A stretch of 64,000 nucleotides of DNA from Clostridiaceae bacterium (GTDB lineage: Bacteria; Bacillota; Clostridia; Clostridiales; Clostridiaceae). The notes under the pieces are model-generated. The model searched no databases and was not told the origin of the DNA. It saw only the letters and a list, made by a program, of their open reading frames with translations. The translations under genes were made by a program, and so were the position numbers. The stretch covers positions 1 through 64,000 of the forward strand of contig CABIZX010000004.1 in the NCBI GenBank assembly GCA_902363375.1, read 5' to 3'. Below, piece after piece: positions 62,014-64,000 of this stretch. How positions within the stretch are numbered: the stretch's first letter is position 1; each line of letters begins with the position of its first letter.

Positions 62014-63105
62014 ATGAATACAAACAAAAATGCAAACAAAATCATACAACTTCTTTTAATTTTAAATTTAATTCTTGTTGCTATTCTTCTATTTAGTAAG
62101 ATGAATTTTGTACTATCTACTATAACTACAGTTATTAATGCTATGTTTATACCTATAGTTTTAGCTGTTTTCCTTTACTATTTAGTAAGACCTGTAAAAA
62201 GATTTTTACAAAACAGAAAACTATCAAGTGGTATCGCTACAGCTCTTTCAATCTTATTAATAATAATTTTAATAGTGTATATGCTTATGTATTCTTCATC
62301 AATCATAGCTAACCAAGGAGAAAGTTTGATGGTAGCCATTATAGATTCTGTACAAAGCCTAACTGATAAATATAGCTATATATTCCCACAAATAGATGAA
62401 TTTTTAAATATTGGTCAATTACTTCAGAAAGCTACTAATTATTTAGTAAATTCCTTCACAGACATAACAAAAAATATATATGTATTTGCTAGTTCTATAG
62501 GAAACTTTATAGCTCAAATGGTTTTAATTCCAATTATAATGTTCTATATACTTAAGGATGATAAAAAAATTTATAATGCTTTTGCTACCTTTCTTCCAAA
62601 GAAATTTAAAGCTATTATATTAAAAATCTTACATGAAATTGACACCGTATTAAGACAGTATATTACTTCACAAATTATGGTTGCCTGTGTAATTGGTGTG
62701 CTTATGTTTATAGGCTATGTAATAATTGGCATGCCTAATGCCCTAGTTCTTGCCTTATTCTCTCTTATAACTGCTTTTATACCTTTTTTAGGAGTAATAC
62801 TTGGAATTCTTCCAGCTATACTTATATCTCTAAGTATGGGCTTTGGAATGGTTATTAAAATAGTAATTCTAACCATAATTGTACAACAATTAGAAGGTAA
62901 TGTTATAACACCTAATATTACTGGTAATCAGCTTAACATGCATCCACTAACTACTATTTTAGTTGTTACTATAAGTGTATATTTTGGAGGATTCTTTGCA
63001 GCTTTTCTTGCTGTTCCAATATATAATATTGTTAAAATCCTTATTAAAAATCTCTATAATTATTGGATAAATAAAAATGCTCCAGAGATTACAGTTGAGA
63101 AGTAA
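62014..63105 (+). CDS. AI-2E family transporter (PF01594)
   Basis: A 363-aa protein with about seven or eight membrane helices. The family signature regions are LIPIIMFYILKDDKKIY (about residues 170-186) and LFSLITAFIPFLGVILGILPAI (about residues 248-269), then QQLEGNVITPNITGNQLNMHPL. The family covers exporters of varied substrates (AI-2 export is shown for only one member, and Na+/H+ exchange for others), so the substrate is unknown. AAGGAGG precedes the ATG. It is monocistronic. Confidence 0.9.
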   Translation: MNTNKNANKIIQLLLILNLILVAILLFSKMNFVLSTITTVINAMFIPIVLAVFLYYLVRPVKRFLQNRKLSSGIATALSILLIIILIVYMLMYSSSIIANQGESLMVAIIDSVQSLTDKYSYIFPQIDEFLNIGQLLQKATNYLVNSFTDITKNIYVFASSIGNFIAQMVLIPIIMFYILKDDKKIYNAFATFLPKKFKAIILKILHEIDTVLRQYITSQIMVACVIGVLMFIGYVIIGMPNALVLALFSLITAFIPFLGVILGILPAILISLSMGFGMVIKIVILTIIVQQLEGNVITPNITGNQLNMHPLTTILVVTISVYFGGFFAAFLAVPIYNIVKILIKNLYNYWINKNAPEITVEK

Positions 63106-63155
63106 ACTTTAAATTAAGCAGTATTAATTCAATTAATACTGCTTAATTTAAAGTT
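63105..63155. terminator. bidirectional terminator between convergent genes
   Basis: A nearly closed palindrome: 25-bp perfect arms at 63105-63129 and 63131-63155 with a single central C. It overlaps the stop codon of the AI-2E-type gene and lies 11 nt from the cyclophilin stop. Confidence 0.85.
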
Positions 63156-63165
63156 ATCTATATTA

Positions 63166-63726
63166 TTAATTTAATCTATCTAATATTACCGGTCTTAGAT
63201 AACTATCATCAAAAGTCTCTACATATACTTCAGTAATTATCTCAGGTTTTATTGGTTCCCTTATAATTACTCCCTCCATATTGCTTTCAACTACTTTTGT
63301 TTCTACCCCGGCAAGTCTTTGAAGTACTTCAAACCCTTCAATAACTTTCCCAAATGCTGCAAACTTTCCGTTAAGTCTTTCCTCATTATCCCCTATAGTA
63401 ATAAAAAACTCACTGCCTGATGCAATTCTCTCTCCATCTCCAGCCATAGCTACTGTCCACTTATCAAGTCTAATGTCGTTATGAAATCCATTATCATCAA
63501 ATTCACCATCAATAAAAAAATCACAACGTGGATCTTCAAAGTTACAATAACTAGGCTGAATTACAAAATCCTTCACTATTCTCTTTATAGCTCTATTATT
63601 ATAAAGGCCCTCATTACTTACATATATGAAGCTATTAACAGTATTAGGTGCTGACTTTGGATATAATTCAAGCCTTATGTATTCCTTATTATTTATTACA
63701 ATTGTAGCTATAGGATTTTTACTCAT
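63166..63726 (-). CDS. peptidyl-prolyl cis-trans isomerase, cyclophilin type
   Basis: A 186-aa cytosolic cyclophilin. Family elements are IRLELYPKSAPNTVNSFIYV (about residues 18-37), YNNRAIKRIVKDFVIQPSY (R and F of the active site region), GSEFFITIGDNEERLNGKFAAFGKVIEG and the C-terminal IREPIKPEI, all typical of the short clostridial group. It catalyses prolyl isomerisation; no signal peptide is present. CTAGGAGG precedes the ATG. Convergent with the AI-2E-type gene. Confidence 0.92.
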   Translation of the reverse strand: MSKNPIATIVINNKEYIRLELYPKSAPNTVNSFIYVSNEGLYNNRAIKRIVKDFVIQPSYCNFEDPRCDFFIDGEFDDNGFHNDIRLDKWTVAMAGDGERIASGSEFFITIGDNEERLNGKFAAFGKVIEGFEVLQRLAGVETKVVESNMEGVIIREPIKPEIITEVYVETFDDSYLRPVILDRLN

Positions 63727-64000
63727 ACTTATACCTCCTAGTTATAATTTATTTATGCTTATATAAATTATAAGACTTCATTCCTTCAAAAGACAATACT
63801 TACTTTGACCAAAACATTGGTATAAGGTAATAATAGTATATTATTTTCTTTTATAAAAAAGATTTCATCAAAATTATTTCGTGGAGTATATAGAAATATT
63901 TTTAAAAGCATTATCAAAGACGATTTTAACTCTGAGTTCTATAATAGAAATGTTTTCATTTATTTATTACCTATAGCAGTGAAATGAAAAATAAGGTAAT
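63727..64000. other. non-coding right end of the window
   Basis: A 274-nt A+T-rich end without a supportable gene. It presumably contains the cyclophilin promoter and the intergenic part before the next gene. No clear promoter consensus, hairpin or repeat was seen. Confidence 0.4.

Overview
The window is A+T-rich Firmicute DNA and most likely comes from Clostridium sensu stricto (cluster I). The evidence is the 5' end of a clostridial-type 16S rRNA gene at the left edge, strong GGAGG ribosome binding sites throughout, frequent TTG starts, the block tig-clpP-clpX-lonB-lon-engB, the pyruvate formate-lyase pair pflB-pflA, and several proteins typical of clostridia (MurT/GatD, PepD, Lon-like LonB, tandem Cys-rich proteins). 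I cannot fix the species. It reads as ordinary chromosome. The only mobile-element trace is an orphan Tn554-type recombinase with its DUF6262 partner near 26.4-28.1 kb.

Layout: 0-0.4 kb, start of an rRNA operon running leftwards with a consensus promoter. 0.8-6 kb, a beta-lactamase-fold protein without its nucleophile, UppP, a degenerate transglutaminase-like membrane protein and PckA. 6-8 kb, MurT-GatD (peptidoglycan amidation). 8-15 kb, two tandem HTH-TPR regulators with a tiny membrane peptide upstream, RNase H, a DUF1232 protein and an HD-GYP phosphodiesterase. 15-20 kb, PepD, MntP, CorA and a DUF4397 protein. 19.6-25.4 kb, a BmrCD-like heterodimeric ABC exporter with a PadR regulator, DegV and a DUF1450 protein. 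25.5-28.1 kb, a GNAT enzyme and the recombinase. 28.3-31 kb, divergent znuA / znuCB zinc uptake. 31-32 kb, adenosine deaminase.

32.3-39.5 kb is the most interesting block. A tight operon encodes a CCG iron-sulfur protein, a CDP-alcohol phosphatidyltransferase, a binding lipoprotein, two permeases and an ATPase. It is flanked by a divergent rhodanese lipoprotein and two TVP38/DedA-type membrane proteins. This gene set parallels the uncharacterised E. coli ydjXYZ-ynjABCDEF cluster. A consensus promoter followed by a terminator-like hairpin suggests attenuation.

39.7-43.3 kb holds TrmB, a site-2-protease-fold protein lacking HExxH, PIN-PhoH and a PerR-like regulator. 43.3-47 kb holds an FG-GAP-like lipid-free exported protein, an Asn/Met/Gly repeat protein and three extremely Cys-rich proteins that look like structural (possibly spore-surface) proteins. 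47-57.5 kb is the protease/chaperone block. 58-64 kb has pflB-pflA with repeated operator-like 8-mers upstream, a cluster of three DnaA boxes, an unknown small protein, an AI-2E family exporter and a cyclophilin.
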